In this document: positions 45,519 through 54,610 of the stretch, piece after piece
How positions within the stretch are numbered: position 1 is the stretch's first letter
Layout of the letters: each line of letters starts with the position of its first letter
NCBI RefSeq assembly: GCF_019216885.1
Contig: NZ_JAAQRC020000001.1
Coordinates: forward strand, 3,525,001-3,589,000
Origin: Methylobacterium sp. SyP6R
GTDB taxonomy: Bacteria; Pseudomonadota; Alphaproteobacteria; Rhizobiales; Beijerinckiaceae
Reading direction: 5' to 3'
Length of the DNA stretch: 64,000 nt
Translations under genes and position numbers: made by a program
Notes under the pieces: generated by a model
Databases searched by the model: none
What the model was told of the DNA's origin: nothing
Seen by the model: the letters and a program-made list of their open reading frames with translations, nothing else

Positions 45519-47042
45519 ATGTCCAACCACTTCTTCGACATCGTCCGCTCCCGCCTCCCCGCCGATCCGGCGGGCAAGACCTTCCTCGAGACCCCCGAGG
45601 GCCTGCACTGGAGCTACGCGGATCTCGTCGCCGAATCCGGCCGCTACGCCGCGGCGCTCGTCGGCCTCGGCGTCGCGCCCGGCGACCGGGTGGCGGTGCA
45701 GGTCGAAAAGAGCCCGGCGGTGATCGCGCTCTATCTCGGCTGCGTGCGGGCGGGCGCGGTCTTCCTGCCGTTGAACACCGGCTACACGCCCTCCGAGATC
45801 GCCTATTTCCTCGGCGATGCCGAGCCCGCCCTGTTCGTCTGCGATCCGGGTAAGCGCGATGCCCTCAACGTCGTGGCGGAGCAGGCCGGCGTCGCCCAGG
45901 TCGGCACCCTCGACGCCAGGGGCGAAGGCACGATGGCGGCCGAGGCCGCAGGTCAGACCGGCGACTTCGCCGACGTACCCCGCGCCTCGGACGACTTAGC
46001 TGCGATCCTCTACACCTCGGGCACCACCGGGCGCTCGAAGGGCGCCATGCTGACCCACGACAACCTGTCGTCGAACGCGCTGACGCTCGTCGACTACTGG
46101 CGCTTCACGCCGGACGACGTGCTGATCCACGCGCTGCCGGTGTTCCACACCCACGGCCTGTTCGTCGCCACCAACACGGTGCTGATGTCGGGCGCCGCGA
46201 TGGTCTTCCTGCCCAAGCTCGACCCGCCGCTGATCCTGTCGCTGATGGAGCGGGCGACGGCGCTGATGGGCGTGCCGACCTTCTACACCCGCCTCCTCAA
46301 GGAGCCGGGCCTGACCCGCGAGGCGGCGGCCCGCATGCGCCTGTTCGTGTCCGGCTCGGCGCCCTTGCTCGCCGAGACCCATCGGGAGTGGCAGGAGCGG
46401 ACCGGCCACGCGATCCTTGAGCGCTACGGCATGACCGAGACCAACATGAGCACCTCGAACCCCTATGACGGCGACCGGGTCGCCGGCACGGTCGGGTTCC
46501 CGCTGCCGGGCGTGTCGCTGCGGGTGGTCGATCCGGAAACCGGCCGGGCGATGGAAGCGGACCAGGTCGGGATGATCGAGGTGCGCGGCCCCAACGTGTT
46601 CAAGGGCTACTGGCGCATGCCGGAGAAGACCGCCGCCGAGTTCAAGGCCGACGGCTTCTTCATCACCGGCGATCTCGGCAAGGTCGACGAGCGCGGCTAC
46701 GTCCACATCGTCGGCCGCGGCAAGGACCTGATCATCACCGGCGGCTTCAACGTCTACCCGAAGGAGGTCGAGACCGAGATCGACGGGCTGCCCGGCGTGC
46801 TCGAATCGGCGGTGATCGGGGTGCCGCATCCGGATTTCGGCGAGGGCGTCACCGCCGTGGTGGTGCCGCGCGGCGCGGACGCGCCGAGCGAGGCGGCCAT
46901 CCTCTCGGCCCTCGAAGGAAGGCTCGCCAAGTTCAAGCTGCCCAAGCGCGTGATCGTCGCCGACGAACTGCCCCGCAACACGATGGGCAAGGTTCAGAAG
47001 AACCTGCTGCGCGAGACGCACAAGGGGTTGTACGAGGGCTGA
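45519..47042 (+). CDS. matB: malonyl-CoA synthetase
   Basis: MatB makes malonyl-CoA from malonate, CoA and ATP. The 507-residue ANL enzyme has P-loop YTSGTTGRSKG (about 164-174), ERYGMTETNMSTSNPY (the GMTET-type motif with MatB-like MS-SN), GDLG and the C-terminal catalytic Lys491 in NTMGKVQ. MatB proteins carry the Met-Ser-Asn pattern for malonate in the acyl pocket. It follows matA after 257 bp holding repeat element B, so it may have its own promoter or be read through. Confidence 0.95.
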   Translation: MSNHFFDIVRSRLPADPAGKTFLETPEGLHWSYADLVAESGRYAAALVGLGVAPGDRVAVQVEKSPAVIALYLGCVRAGAVFLPLNTGYTPSEIAYFLGDAEPALFVCDPGKRDALNVVAEQAGVAQVGTLDARGEGTMAAEAAGQTGDFADVPRASDDLAAILYTSGTTGRSKGAMLTHDNLSSNALTLVDYWRFTPDDVLIHALPVFHTHGLFVATNTVLMSGAAMVFLPKLDPPLILSLMERATALMGVPTFYTRLLKEPGLTREAAARMRLFVSGSAPLLAETHREWQERTGHAILERYGMTETNMSTSNPYDGDRVAGTVGFPLPGVSLRVVDPETGRAMEADQVGMIEVRGPNVFKGYWRMPEKTAAEFKADGFFITGDLGKVDERGYVHIVGRGKDLIITGGFNVYPKEVETEIDGLPGVLESAVIGVPHPDFGEGVTAVVVPRGADAPSEAAILSALEGRLAKFKLPKRVIVADELPRNTMGKVQKNLLRETHKGLYEG

Positions 47043-47083
47043 GACCAGCAAGCAAGATTCACTATTATTCCCCCGCTCGCGAC

Positions 47084-47136
47084 CTCATCCTGAGGTGTTA
47101 GTCGATCTTCGATCGCTCGGCACCTCAGGATGAGGT
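47084..47136. repeat. palindromic intergenic repeat, CCTCATCCTGAGG family (short copy)
   Basis: Outer arms CCTCATCCTGAGGTG (47084-47098) and CACCTCAGGATGAGG (47122-47136) are exact inverted copies; the 23-bp centre includes GATCTTCGATC. It can act as the terminator of matB. The longer copy lies at 12527-12645. Confidence 0.88.
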
Positions 47137-47208
47137 TCAGGGTGGGAGGGGCAAGGGAATCAGGCAAACAAGCCTGTGACGGCAAGAGCCGACATCCGGA
47201 GATCCGCC

Positions 47209-48045
47209 ATGACCGTCCGCTTCGCCCTGGTCGACGTGTTCCACGACGGCGCCTTCACCGGCAATCCGCTCGCGGTGGTGAGCGGCGGCGATCTCGACAC
47301 CGCGACGATGCAGGCGATGACCCGCTGGTTCAACCTGTCGGAGACGGCGTTCCTGCTGCCGCCGACCGATCCGGGCGCCGATTACCAGGTCCGCATCTTC
47401 ACCCTCGCGCACGAATTGCCCTTCGCCGGCCCGACGCTCGGCGCCTGCCATGCCTGGCTCGCCCTCGGCGGCCGGCCGCGCCAGGACGGGCGCATCGTCC
47501 AGCAATGCGGCGCCGGCCTGGTGCCGATCCGGCAGGACCGGGACCGTCTCGCCTTCGCGGCGCCGAGGCTGCTCCGCGAGGGGCCGGTGGACGAGGCGAC
47601 GATGCGGGACATCCTGGCGGTGCTGCGCCTCGACCGTGAGCAGATCGTCGAGGCGCGCTGGGCCGATAACGGCCCGGGCTGGGTCGGGGTGATGCTCGCT
47701 TCCGCCGAGGAGGTCCTGGCGGTGGAACCGGTCCGCCATTACGAGGGCCGGATCGATATCGGCCTCGTCGGCGCCCATCCTCCCGGGGCGGAGGCCGCCT
47801 GGGAGATCCGCACCCTGTTCAGCGACGGCACCGGCGCGCTCGTCGAGGATCCGGTGACCGGCAGCTTCAACGCGGCGGTGGCAGGCTGGCTGCGCGAGAC
47901 CGGCCGGGCCGCCGGTCCCTACATCGCCGCCCAAGGGACGAAGCTCGGTCGGCGCGGCCGGATCTTCGTCGATTACGACGGCGCCGACTGGATCGGCGGC
48001 CGCACCCTCACGGTGGCGGAGGGCACGCTCCCGGGCGCCGCCTGA
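47209..48045 (+). CDS. PhzF family isomerase-like protein
   Basis: A 278-residue protein of the PhzF/diaminopimelate-epimerase fold, with two similar halves. The catalytic Glu45 (NLSETAFL) is at the same number as in Pseudomonas PhzF, and FTLAHELPFAGPTLG and EDPVTGSFNAAVAGWL are the family signatures. No phenazine genes are present, so the substrate is unknown; most PhzF homologues are uncharacterised. The ATG at 47209 has GGAG seven bases upstream. It is convergent with a chemoreceptor gene, with a small hairpin spanning both stop codons. Confidence 0.92.
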   Translation: MTVRFALVDVFHDGAFTGNPLAVVSGGDLDTATMQAMTRWFNLSETAFLLPPTDPGADYQVRIFTLAHELPFAGPTLGACHAWLALGGRPRQDGRIVQQCGAGLVPIRQDRDRLAFAAPRLLREGPVDEATMRDILAVLRLDREQIVEARWADNGPGWVGVMLASAEEVLAVEPVRHYEGRIDIGLVGAHPPGAEAAWEIRTLFSDGTGALVEDPVTGSFNAAVAGWLRETGRAAGPYIAAQGTKLGRRGRIFVDYDGADWIGGRTLTVAEGTLPGAA

Positions 48046-48057
48046 CCGAGCCTCCGG

Positions 48058-49344
48058 TCAAGCCGCCTTCACGCCGGACAGGAACTGTGCGATCGACTGG
48101 GTCAGGGCCGAGGTGTGGCGACCGAGGTCCTGGGCGATGTGCAGCATCGCAGTGGCGGCCTCGCCGGTCGCCCCCACGTCCTTGCGGACGTCGCTGATGT
48201 TCCCGGAGACCGACCGCGATCCGGTCGCCGCCTGCTGGACGCTCTGGGCGATCTCGCCGGTCGCCGCGCCCTGCTCGCGCATCGCCTCCATCATGCCGAG
48301 CGCGGTGTCGCGCAGCTGCGTGATCGTCGTGCCGATCTCGCCGATCGCCGAGACGGCACTGCCGGTGGCCTGGCGGATCTCCGCCACCTGTGCCCCGATC
48401 TCGTCCGTCGCCCGGCCCGTCTGGCCCGCGAGGGCCTTCACCTCCGCAGCGACCACCGCAAAGCCCCTGCCGGCTTCACCGGCACGGGCCGCCTCGATCG
48501 TCGCGTTGAGCGCCAGGAGGTTGGTCTGGCTGGCGAGCGAGTTGATCATGCCGACGACCGCGCCGATCTTGTCGGCCGCCTGCGACAAGGCGTGAACTAG
48601 GGTGTCGGTCTGGCTCGCCTTCTCGGCGGCGGTCGCCGCGAGGTGCGAGGTATGGGAGGCCTGCTGCGAGAGCTCGCGGATCGTCGCCGCCAGCTCCTCC
48701 GTCGCCGCCGCCACGGCGTCGACATGGGTCGAGGTCTCCTCGGCCGATCCCGCCACGTCGGCGGAGCGCCGGTTGTTCCGATCCGCCACCGACGCGACCT
48801 CCCCGGCGGAGGCCTGCAAGCGGGACGCGCTCGTCGAGAGGGTGTGGATCACCGTATCGGTGTTGTCGCCGAACGCCTTGATCAACCCGTCGATCAGGGC
48901 CGCGCGCCGCTTGCTCTGTTCCGCCGCCTCCACCGCCACATGGATGTCGACCAGGGAGCCGCAGGCACGCACCGGCTTGCCGGCCGGGTCGTGGACGACG
49001 CCTCCCGTCGCGCGGAACCAGCGATAGCCGCCGTCGCGGCATTTCAGGCGATAGGTGACGTCGTAGGCCCCCTTGTTGGCCACGTTGAGCAGGGCCGCCC
49101 CGAAAGCCGCGAAGGTCGGATCGACATCGTCCGGATGGAGCAGGTCGCTCCACGACTGCATCACGTCCGGGAAATCGTCCGTCGACGCATAGCCCAGCAG
49201 CCGGCGGAACTCCTGCGACCAGGTCCAGCGGCTCTTTTGATGCGCCGCGTCGCCCTGGTGCAGGATGGCATCCCAGAGACCGACCCCCGCATGGTGCCCG
49301 AGAACATGCATCAGTTCGTCGTTGCTGGACTGGCGCTTGAACAT
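48058..49344 (-). CDS. cytoplasmic PAS-domain methyl-accepting chemotaxis protein
   Basis: A 428-residue soluble chemoreceptor: no membrane segment, one PAS/PAC domain at about 16-135 ([31 protein letters not shown]), then an MCP signalling domain whose tip has [40 protein letters not shown] sequence, the CheA/CheW binding hairpin. It may sense redox or energy state. The ATG at 49344 precedes the PAS domain; further upstream in-frame codons lie in an unusually AT-rich promoter region. No che genes are near, so it must feed a remote array. Confidence 0.92.
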   Translation of the reverse strand: MFKRQSSNDELMHVLGHHAGVGLWDAILHQGDAAHQKSRWTWSQEFRRLLGYASTDDFPDVMQSWSDLLHPDDVDPTFAAFGAALLNVANKGAYDVTYRLKCRDGGYRWFRATGGVVHDPAGKPVRACGSLVDIHVAVEAAEQSKRRAALIDGLIKAFGDNTDTVIHTLSTSASRLQASAGEVASVADRNNRRSADVAGSAEETSTHVDAVAAATEELAATIRELSQQASHTSHLAATAAEKASQTDTLVHALSQAADKIGAVVGMINSLASQTNLLALNATIEAARAGEAGRGFAVVAAEVKALAGQTGRATDEIGAQVAEIRQATGSAVSAIGEIGTTITQLRDTALGMMEAMREQGAATGEIAQSVQQAATGSRSVSGNISDVRKDVGATGEAATAMLHIAQDLGRHTSALTQSIAQFLSGVKAA

Positions 49345-49535
49345 GTAATGTCTTTCTGGTTCTGAAATTTTTTTCCCATTGAAAGATAAATAAAAACTTA
49401 ATTTATTGCTATTGTGCGATGCAACCGCGCGCTTTATTGGATCGTCCGGCCGCGTCGACCGGCGCATATCTGAAGTTGTCCAACGTCAAAAAGCTCTCTC
49501 TGCGTGCAGCAAGCGCCGCGACTGCCGGCCGGCGG

Positions 49536-50645
49536 TCAATTCGCATAGGTGAACACGCCGTCGCGCCAGACGTAGAGCACGTAGCCCGGCGCCGTGACGT
49601 CGCCCTTCTGGTCGAAGCCGACATTGCCGAGCACCAGGTTGAAGCGCTCGGAATGCAGCGTCTCGGCGATCGCCTTCGGGTCGGTGGACTTGGCGAAGTT
49701 GCCGGCTTCGACCAGGGCCTGGAGCGCGGCGTAGCCGTAGAGGGTGAAGCCGGCGGGATCGATCCCCTCGGCCTGAAGCGCCTTCACGGCGGCGGCGGCT
49801 TCGGGCTTGCGGCGCAGGTCGGGGTTGAAGGTCATCAGCACACCGTCGCTCGCCGCGCCGGCCAGCGCCCCGAATTCCTTGGTGGCGATGCCGGAGGTGC
49901 CGAACCATTGCGGGCGGTAGCCGGCTTCCGCCGCCTTGCGCACAAGCTTGCCCATCTCCTGGTAGTGGCCGCCGTAATAGACCACCTCGATCCCCGCACC
50001 CTGCAGGCGCTTGACGAGGCCTGCGTCGTCGGTCTGCCCGGGGACGATCGGCGCGAACAGGGTCTCGTTCTGGCCGATCTTGTTGAGATTGGCCTTGGTC
50101 GATTCTGCGAGGTTCCGCGACAGCGGCGTGTCGTCATAGAGGATCGCGATCTTCTTGTCGCGGAACCGCTCGGCCAGGATCGTCGCCGAGAGCCGGCCCT
50201 GGTCGTCCTCGCGGCCCGAGACCCGGAAGATGGTCGGCAAGCCGCGATCGGTCAGGCGCGCGGCGTTGGAGGCCGGACTGATCATCACGGCGCCGGCCGC
50301 CGCGTAGACGTCGGAGGCGGCGAGCGAGGCGCTGGAGCAGACATGGCCGATCACCAGCCGCACGCCGGCGCGCACGAAGCGCTCGGCCACCGCCATCGCC
50401 TGGCCGGGCTCGCAGGCATCGTCCTGCACGTCGAGCACGATCGGCTCGCCGGCGATGCCGCCGCGGGCATTGGCGTCCCGGATCGCGGCCTGCACGCCCT
50501 GGAGCACCTGCTCGCCGATGCCCGCCACCGCGCCGGTGCGCGGGACCGCGACCCCGATGGTCACGTCGGCGCGGGCGGAGGCCGCCCCGCACAGGAGCGC
50601 TCCGATCGCCAGCCACAGGGCGGCGAATGCCCTGGTGCGCGTCAT
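49536..50645 (-). CDS. branched-chain amino acid ABC transporter-type substrate-binding protein
   Basis: A 369-residue periplasmic binding protein of the LivJ/LivK (type I) fold. The signal peptide ends at ASARAD (about residue 26). Conserved parts are VAVPRTGAVAGIGEQVLQGVQAAI, GHVCSSASLAASDVYA, AVMISPASNAARLTDRG and the C-terminal GYVLYVWRDGVF. It most likely binds a branched-chain amino acid or related amide, but no permease or ATPase gene is adjacent, so it is an orphan that must share other LivHMGF parts or act as a sensor. Confidence 0.9.
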   Translation of the reverse strand: MTRTRAFAALWLAIGALLCGAASARADVTIGVAVPRTGAVAGIGEQVLQGVQAAIRDANARGGIAGEPIVLDVQDDACEPGQAMAVAERFVRAGVRLVIGHVCSSASLAASDVYAAAGAVMISPASNAARLTDRGLPTIFRVSGREDDQGRLSATILAERFRDKKIAILYDDTPLSRNLAESTKANLNKIGQNETLFAPIVPGQTDDAGLVKRLQGAGIEVVYYGGHYQEMGKLVRKAAEAGYRPQWFGTSGIATKEFGALAGAASDGVLMTFNPDLRRKPEAAAAVKALQAEGIDPAGFTLYGYAALQALVEAGNFAKSTDPKAIAETLHSERFNLVLGNVGFDQKGDVTAPGYVLYVWRDGVFTYAN

Positions 50646-50931
50646 CCCCGGCGCTCCCGCATGGTTCAGAACCACTCCGTCCTCCGGCCTCGATCCTTGC
50701 GGCCGCTTAGCACGGCCGTCACCCTTCTGTCCGTACGGACCCGCGAGGGCGCCCGCTCTATCGGGCGCGAGCCCGCAGGGGCGCAAGGGGGCCGCGGCGC
50801 GTCAGGATGCCCGGCTGAGCATAGCACGGACGCCCCGGCTGGAACGCCCATCCGACCCCGGATATTGACGGAATCATGACCGGCCAAGGTCTGACGGCCG
50901 CTTCGGCGTGGCCCAACGGGGGACGAGGACG

Positions 50932-51900
50932 ATGATGCAAGGCGACGGGATCCGGGTCGCGGTGCTCGACGATTACCAGGGCGTGGCCGCGAGGCTCGCC
51001 GATTGGGGCAGCCTCGGCCCGGAGGTCGCGGTGGATTTCTTACCGGAGCCGGTGCCGCGAGCGGAGGCGGCGTCGCGTCTCGCGCCCTACGCCGTGCTGT
51101 GCCTGATGCGCGAGCGCATGCCCCTCGATGCCGAACTGATCGCGGCCCTGCCCGGCTTGCGGCTCGTCGTGTTCACCGGCGGGCGCAATCCCTCGGTCGA
51201 CACCGCGGCCTTGCAGGCCCGCGGCATCACGGTGTGCAACACCCGCAACGGTGAGGGCGGCATCGCCACCGCCGAACTGGCTATCGCACTGATGCTGGCC
51301 TGCGTGCGCCACCTCCCGCGGGAATTTGCCAACATCGCGGGTGGGCGCTGGCAGGAGACCCTGGGCGAGGGGCTGGAGGGGCGCACTCTCGGGCTCGTCG
51401 GCCTCGGCCGCATCGGCGCCCGGGTGGCGGCGGTCGGCCGGGCGCTCGGCATGCGGGTGACGGCCTGGAGCCCGAATCTCACGCCGGAGCGGGCCGAGGC
51501 CGGCGGTGCGGCACTGGCGACCCGCGAGGAATTGTTCGCGGAGAGCGACGTCGTCAGCCTGCACATGGTGCTGGCGCCTTCGACCCGCGGCATCGTCGGG
51601 CAAGCCGAGATCGCCCGGATGCGCCAGGGCGCGATCCTGATCAACACCTCCCGCGGCCCGCTCGTCGACGAGGCGGCGCTGATCGCGGCCCTGGGCGAGG
51701 GCCGCATCCGGGCGGGACTCGACGTGTTCGACCGCGAACCCCTGCCCGTCGATCACCCCTTGCGCGGCGTGCCGAATGCGATTCTGACGCCGCATCTCGG
51801 CTACGTCACCGAGAGCACCTTCCGAATGTTCTACGAGGACACCGTCGAGGCCATTGCGGCCTGGCGCCGGGGCGCGCCGGTGCGGGTCGTGACGGTCTGA
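50932..51900 (+). CDS. D-2-hydroxyacid dehydrogenase family protein
   Basis: A 322-residue NAD-dependent dehydrogenase. The Rossmann motif GLGRIG (157-162) and catalytic triad Arg (NTSRGPLVDE), Glu (DVFDREPLP) and His (TPHLGYVT) are intact. The N-terminal VAVLDDYQGVA is typical of the phosphoglycerate/formate-like group of unknown substrate. An ATG pair at 50932/50935 follows ACGAGGACG; an upstream GTG at 50908 is less likely. It is convergent with the polysaccharide export gene across a strong bidirectional terminator. Confidence 0.9.
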   Translation: MMQGDGIRVAVLDDYQGVAARLADWGSLGPEVAVDFLPEPVPRAEAASRLAPYAVLCLMRERMPLDAELIAALPGLRLVVFTGGRNPSVDTAALQARGITVCNTRNGEGGIATAELAIALMLACVRHLPREFANIAGGRWQETLGEGLEGRTLGLVGLGRIGARVAAVGRALGMRVTAWSPNLTPERAEAGGAALATREELFAESDVVSLHMVLAPSTRGIVGQAEIARMRQGAILINTSRGPLVDEAALIAALGEGRIRAGLDVFDREPLPVDHPLRGVPNAILTPHLGYVTESTFRMFYEDTVEAIAAWRRGAPVRVVTV

Positions 51901-51901
51901 T

Positions 51902-51936
51902 GCGAAGGGGCGGGCGCCTGACGCCCGCCCCTTCGC
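51902..51936. terminator. bidirectional terminator, 15-bp perfect stem
   Basis: GCGAAGGGGCGGGCG (51902-51916) pairs perfectly with CGCCCGCCCCTTCGC (51922-51936), loop CCTGA. It lies in the 38 bp between convergent genes. T runs are short. Confidence 0.75.
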
Positions 51937-51938
51937 CC

Positions 51939-53108
51939 TTACCTCACGCCGGCATAGACCGAGGCGCCGGCCGAGACCGGGGCGGTGATGGTCGAGAACA
52001 CGCTCAGCACCTTCTGCACCTCGGTGAAGGGGGCGTTCGAGACGTAGACGAGGTCGCGGTTGCGCATCCGGAAGGCCTGGGAGACGAACAGGCTGTTGGG
52101 ATCGCGCATGTTGATCCGGTAGACCACCGGCACGAAGTTCGAGGACAGGAGCGGGCTGTTCGGCCGCAGGCGGCGCACCACCGAGGCCGGCTCGAACCGG
52201 AACAGGAACACGCCGGCCGGATCGGCCTGCACGTCCGAGAGGCCGCGCGCCTTGGCGAGCGCCTGGGCCAGCGTGATGCCTTCCGCCGCGAACGGGATCT
52301 CGGATTGCGTGCCGAGCGCCCCGACCGCCAGGAAGGTCTGGGGGTCGCGCACCAGGGTGAGGGTATCGCCCGGGCGCAAAAAGATGTTTTCGCGCGGGTT
52401 GGAGACGACCGCGGTGAGCGGCACCGTCGCGGTTGTCGAGCCGCGCGAGAGACGCACGAAGGTCTCGGAGACCGGGGCACGCACGCCGCCGGCTCCCGCC
52501 ACCACGTCGAGCAGCCGGTCGCCCTTGGTCGAGAGCGGCACCCGGGCGCCCGCCGTCACCTCGCCGGTCACCGTGACGGCGGTGCTGGTCGGCTGCACCA
52601 CGGTGACGATCACCTGCGGCTCGATCGCCTTGCCGGCGAGTTCCTGCTCGATCTGGGTCTGCACGTCCTGGACGCGCTTGCCCGCCACCTGGATGCGGCC
52701 CGCATACGGCACCGTGATGGCGCCGTCGCGGGTCACGACCTGGGGCGGGATGGTGGCCGATTTCGAGCCGGAGGAGAACCGGTCGACCGACAGGGAGCCG
52801 GAGAACAGGCCGCCGGTGCTGGCCTCGTAGATGGTGACCGCCACGGTGTCGCCGACGCCGATCACCGGCTCGACGGAGGGGCGGCGGTCGCCGAAGGAGG
52901 CGAGCAGGCTGTCGAGGGGGCGGCCGCGCAGGGCCTCGACCACCGCGGCGTTGACGTCGATGATCTCGTAGCGGGCGAGCAGGCCCTGGTCGGTCGCCAC
53001 GTCGGCGCCCGACGCGACCGCGCTGGCCGTCGGGCCGGCCGCCGGCAGGAAGTTGGAGCAGCCCGAGACCGCGAGCGCGGTGCAGAGGGCGATCGGGAGT
53101 GCGCGCAT
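51939..53108 (-). CDS. polysaccharide export lipoprotein, Wza/BexD type
   Basis: A 389-residue outer-membrane polysaccharide exporter. The lipobox AVSGC gives Cys17. The Poly_export domain (VIGVGDTVAVTIYEASTGG, TIPPQVVTRDGAITVPYAGRI, VQDVQTQIEQEL) is followed by SLBB-like repeats (VTGEVTAGARVPL, AVGALGTQSEIPF). It would form the ring through which capsule or exopolysaccharide leaves the cell. No Wzc kinase, flippase or glycosyltransferase gene is near, so it is separated from its machinery. Confidence 0.92.
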   Translation of the reverse strand: MRALPIALCTALAVSGCSNFLPAAGPTASAVASGADVATDQGLLARYEIIDVNAAVVEALRGRPLDSLLASFGDRRPSVEPVIGVGDTVAVTIYEASTGGLFSGSLSVDRFSSGSKSATIPPQVVTRDGAITVPYAGRIQVAGKRVQDVQTQIEQELAGKAIEPQVIVTVVQPTSTAVTVTGEVTAGARVPLSTKGDRLLDVVAGAGGVRAPVSETFVRLSRGSTTATVPLTAVVSNPRENIFLRPGDTLTLVRDPQTFLAVGALGTQSEIPFAAEGITLAQALAKARGLSDVQADPAGVFLFRFEPASVVRRLRPNSPLLSSNFVPVVYRINMRDPNSLFVSQAFRMRNRDLVYVSNAPFTEVQKVLSVFSTITAPVSAGASVYAGVR

Positions 53109-53334
53109 CGGCGAGAGTGCTCGTCCTTACCTTGAGAGTGGTCCGTAGCCGAGTCGAGCGGCCCTGTCCGTGGCCCTCGTGTCACACTGCCCTCGGGAGC
53201 CCTCCCCCGGCGGCGCCTTCCCCGCTAGACACAGGGCCGGGAGACCGGCGCGGGGCCTTTCGTGGTGTGGAAGCACGACAAGGGTTACCAAATTGCGGCG
53301 GTCGGGACGGCGCGACACGGATGACAGGGCAGCG

Positions 53335-54597
53335 ATGACCACACAGATCGGCTTCACGCCGCCGGAGGCGGCGCCACAGGGCAGCGAGCCCGTGCGGCGG
53401 CGCCACGTCGTCTACCTGCCGGGCTACGACCCTGATTCGACCAAGCGCTACCGGGCGCTGTTCGTCCGGGAGCTCTCCCGCTACGCCAAGCGCTTCGACC
53501 TCGGCTCGAAGGCGGTCACCCGGGCCGAGACCCGGCCCGACGGCCTGGTGCAGACCTGGACCGTCACGGCCGGCCAGCCCGGTGGCGAGACCCGCACCAC
53601 CTACGACGTGCTGCTCTGGGACGACCTCGTGCGGGCGGATTTCCGCAGGCCCCTGCTCGTCTCGATGGCGCTCCTTACCGCCGGCATCCTGCACACCTTC
53701 GCGACCGGCAAGCTCGTCCGGCTCTACCGGCTGAACTGGAAATACGGCAACATCATCCTCTACCCGTTCGGCATGACGCTGATCCTGGCCGCCCTGGCGG
53801 GCCTGCTCGGCACCGGCGTCGCGCATCTCCTCGCCGGCTGGCTGCCGGGTCTCGCCGCAGGCGCCATCGGGCTGATCGCCGCCATCGGCCTCGTGCTCGC
53901 CGCCATCCCGCTCCTCGACCGCATCTTCCTGCGCCAGCTCATCAACGACTGGGTGTTCAACTGGCAGCACAGCATCGGCCGGCGCCGGGATTACGAGGCC
54001 CGCCTGGAGCTGTTCGCGGACCACGTCTCACGCGTCTACGAGGCGGGCGGGGTGGACGAGGTGCTGATCGTAGGCCATTCCTCCGGCGCGCTCACCGCCG
54101 TGGAGGTCGCCGCCCGGGTGCTGGAGCGCGGTGCCCCGGAGGGGCCGCGCCTCTCGCTCCTCACCCTCGGATCCGGGCTGCCCCTCGTGGCGGTCCATCG
54201 ACGGGCGGAGCAGCCGCGGGCCGACGTGATGCGGCTCGTCGGCAGCGACCGGCTGGTCTGGGTCGATTACCAGGCGCCCCAGGACTGGATGAACTTTCCC
54301 GGCTTCAACCCCGCCCGCGACCTCGACGAGAGGCCTGAAGGCGCCGTGCGCAACCCGCTGATCCGCTCGACGAAGTTCCGCGAGATCATCGTGCCGGAAG
54401 TGTATCGGCGAATCTCGTTCCGGCCGTTCCGGATGCACTTCCAGTTCCTGATGGCCAACGACCTGCCCGGCGAATACGACTTCTTCGCCCTGACGCTGGG
54501 GCCGCAACCCTTACGCGACCGGGTGATGAACCCCCGGATCGTCCCCTTGCGGCCCGAGGCCGCCCCCGAGCCGGTGCCGGTGCACCGGGAGATCTGA
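53335..54597 (+). CDS. alpha/beta hydrolase-like protein with internal membrane segments
   Basis: A 420-residue protein. The first 100 residues start like an alpha/beta hydrolase (RRRHVVYLPGYDPDS), then come two long hydrophobic stretches (139-167, 169-194) preceded by a weaker one near 106-122, and after residue 220 the fold resumes with the nucleophile elbow GHSSG (Ser249 predicted). The segments interrupt the hydrolase between early strands and the nucleophile. No family name is certain; related hypothetical proteins exist in Rhizobiales. Candidates are a membrane lipase or a serine hydrolase acting at the inner membrane. The next gene, a HAD phosphatase, follows after 13 bp. Confidence 0.7.
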   Translation: MTTQIGFTPPEAAPQGSEPVRRRHVVYLPGYDPDSTKRYRALFVRELSRYAKRFDLGSKAVTRAETRPDGLVQTWTVTAGQPGGETRTTYDVLLWDDLVRADFRRPLLVSMALLTAGILHTFATGKLVRLYRLNWKYGNIILYPFGMTLILAALAGLLGTGVAHLLAGWLPGLAAGAIGLIAAIGLVLAAIPLLDRIFLRQLINDWVFNWQHSIGRRRDYEARLELFADHVSRVYEAGGVDEVLIVGHSSGALTAVEVAARVLERGAPEGPRLSLLTLGSGLPLVAVHRRAEQPRADVMRLVGSDRLVWVDYQAPQDWMNFPGFNPARDLDERPEGAVRNPLIRSTKFREIIVPEVYRRISFRPFRMHFQFLMANDLPGEYDFFALTLGPQPLRDRVMNPRIVPLRPEAAPEPVPVHREI

Positions 54598-54610
54598 GGA
54601 GGCCGGCTCC

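Noticed and set aside
48043..48060. Terminator between PhzF and the chemoreceptor gene
   Set aside because: TGACCG/CGGTCA is only 6 bp and contains both stop codons; no T run. Too weak to call.
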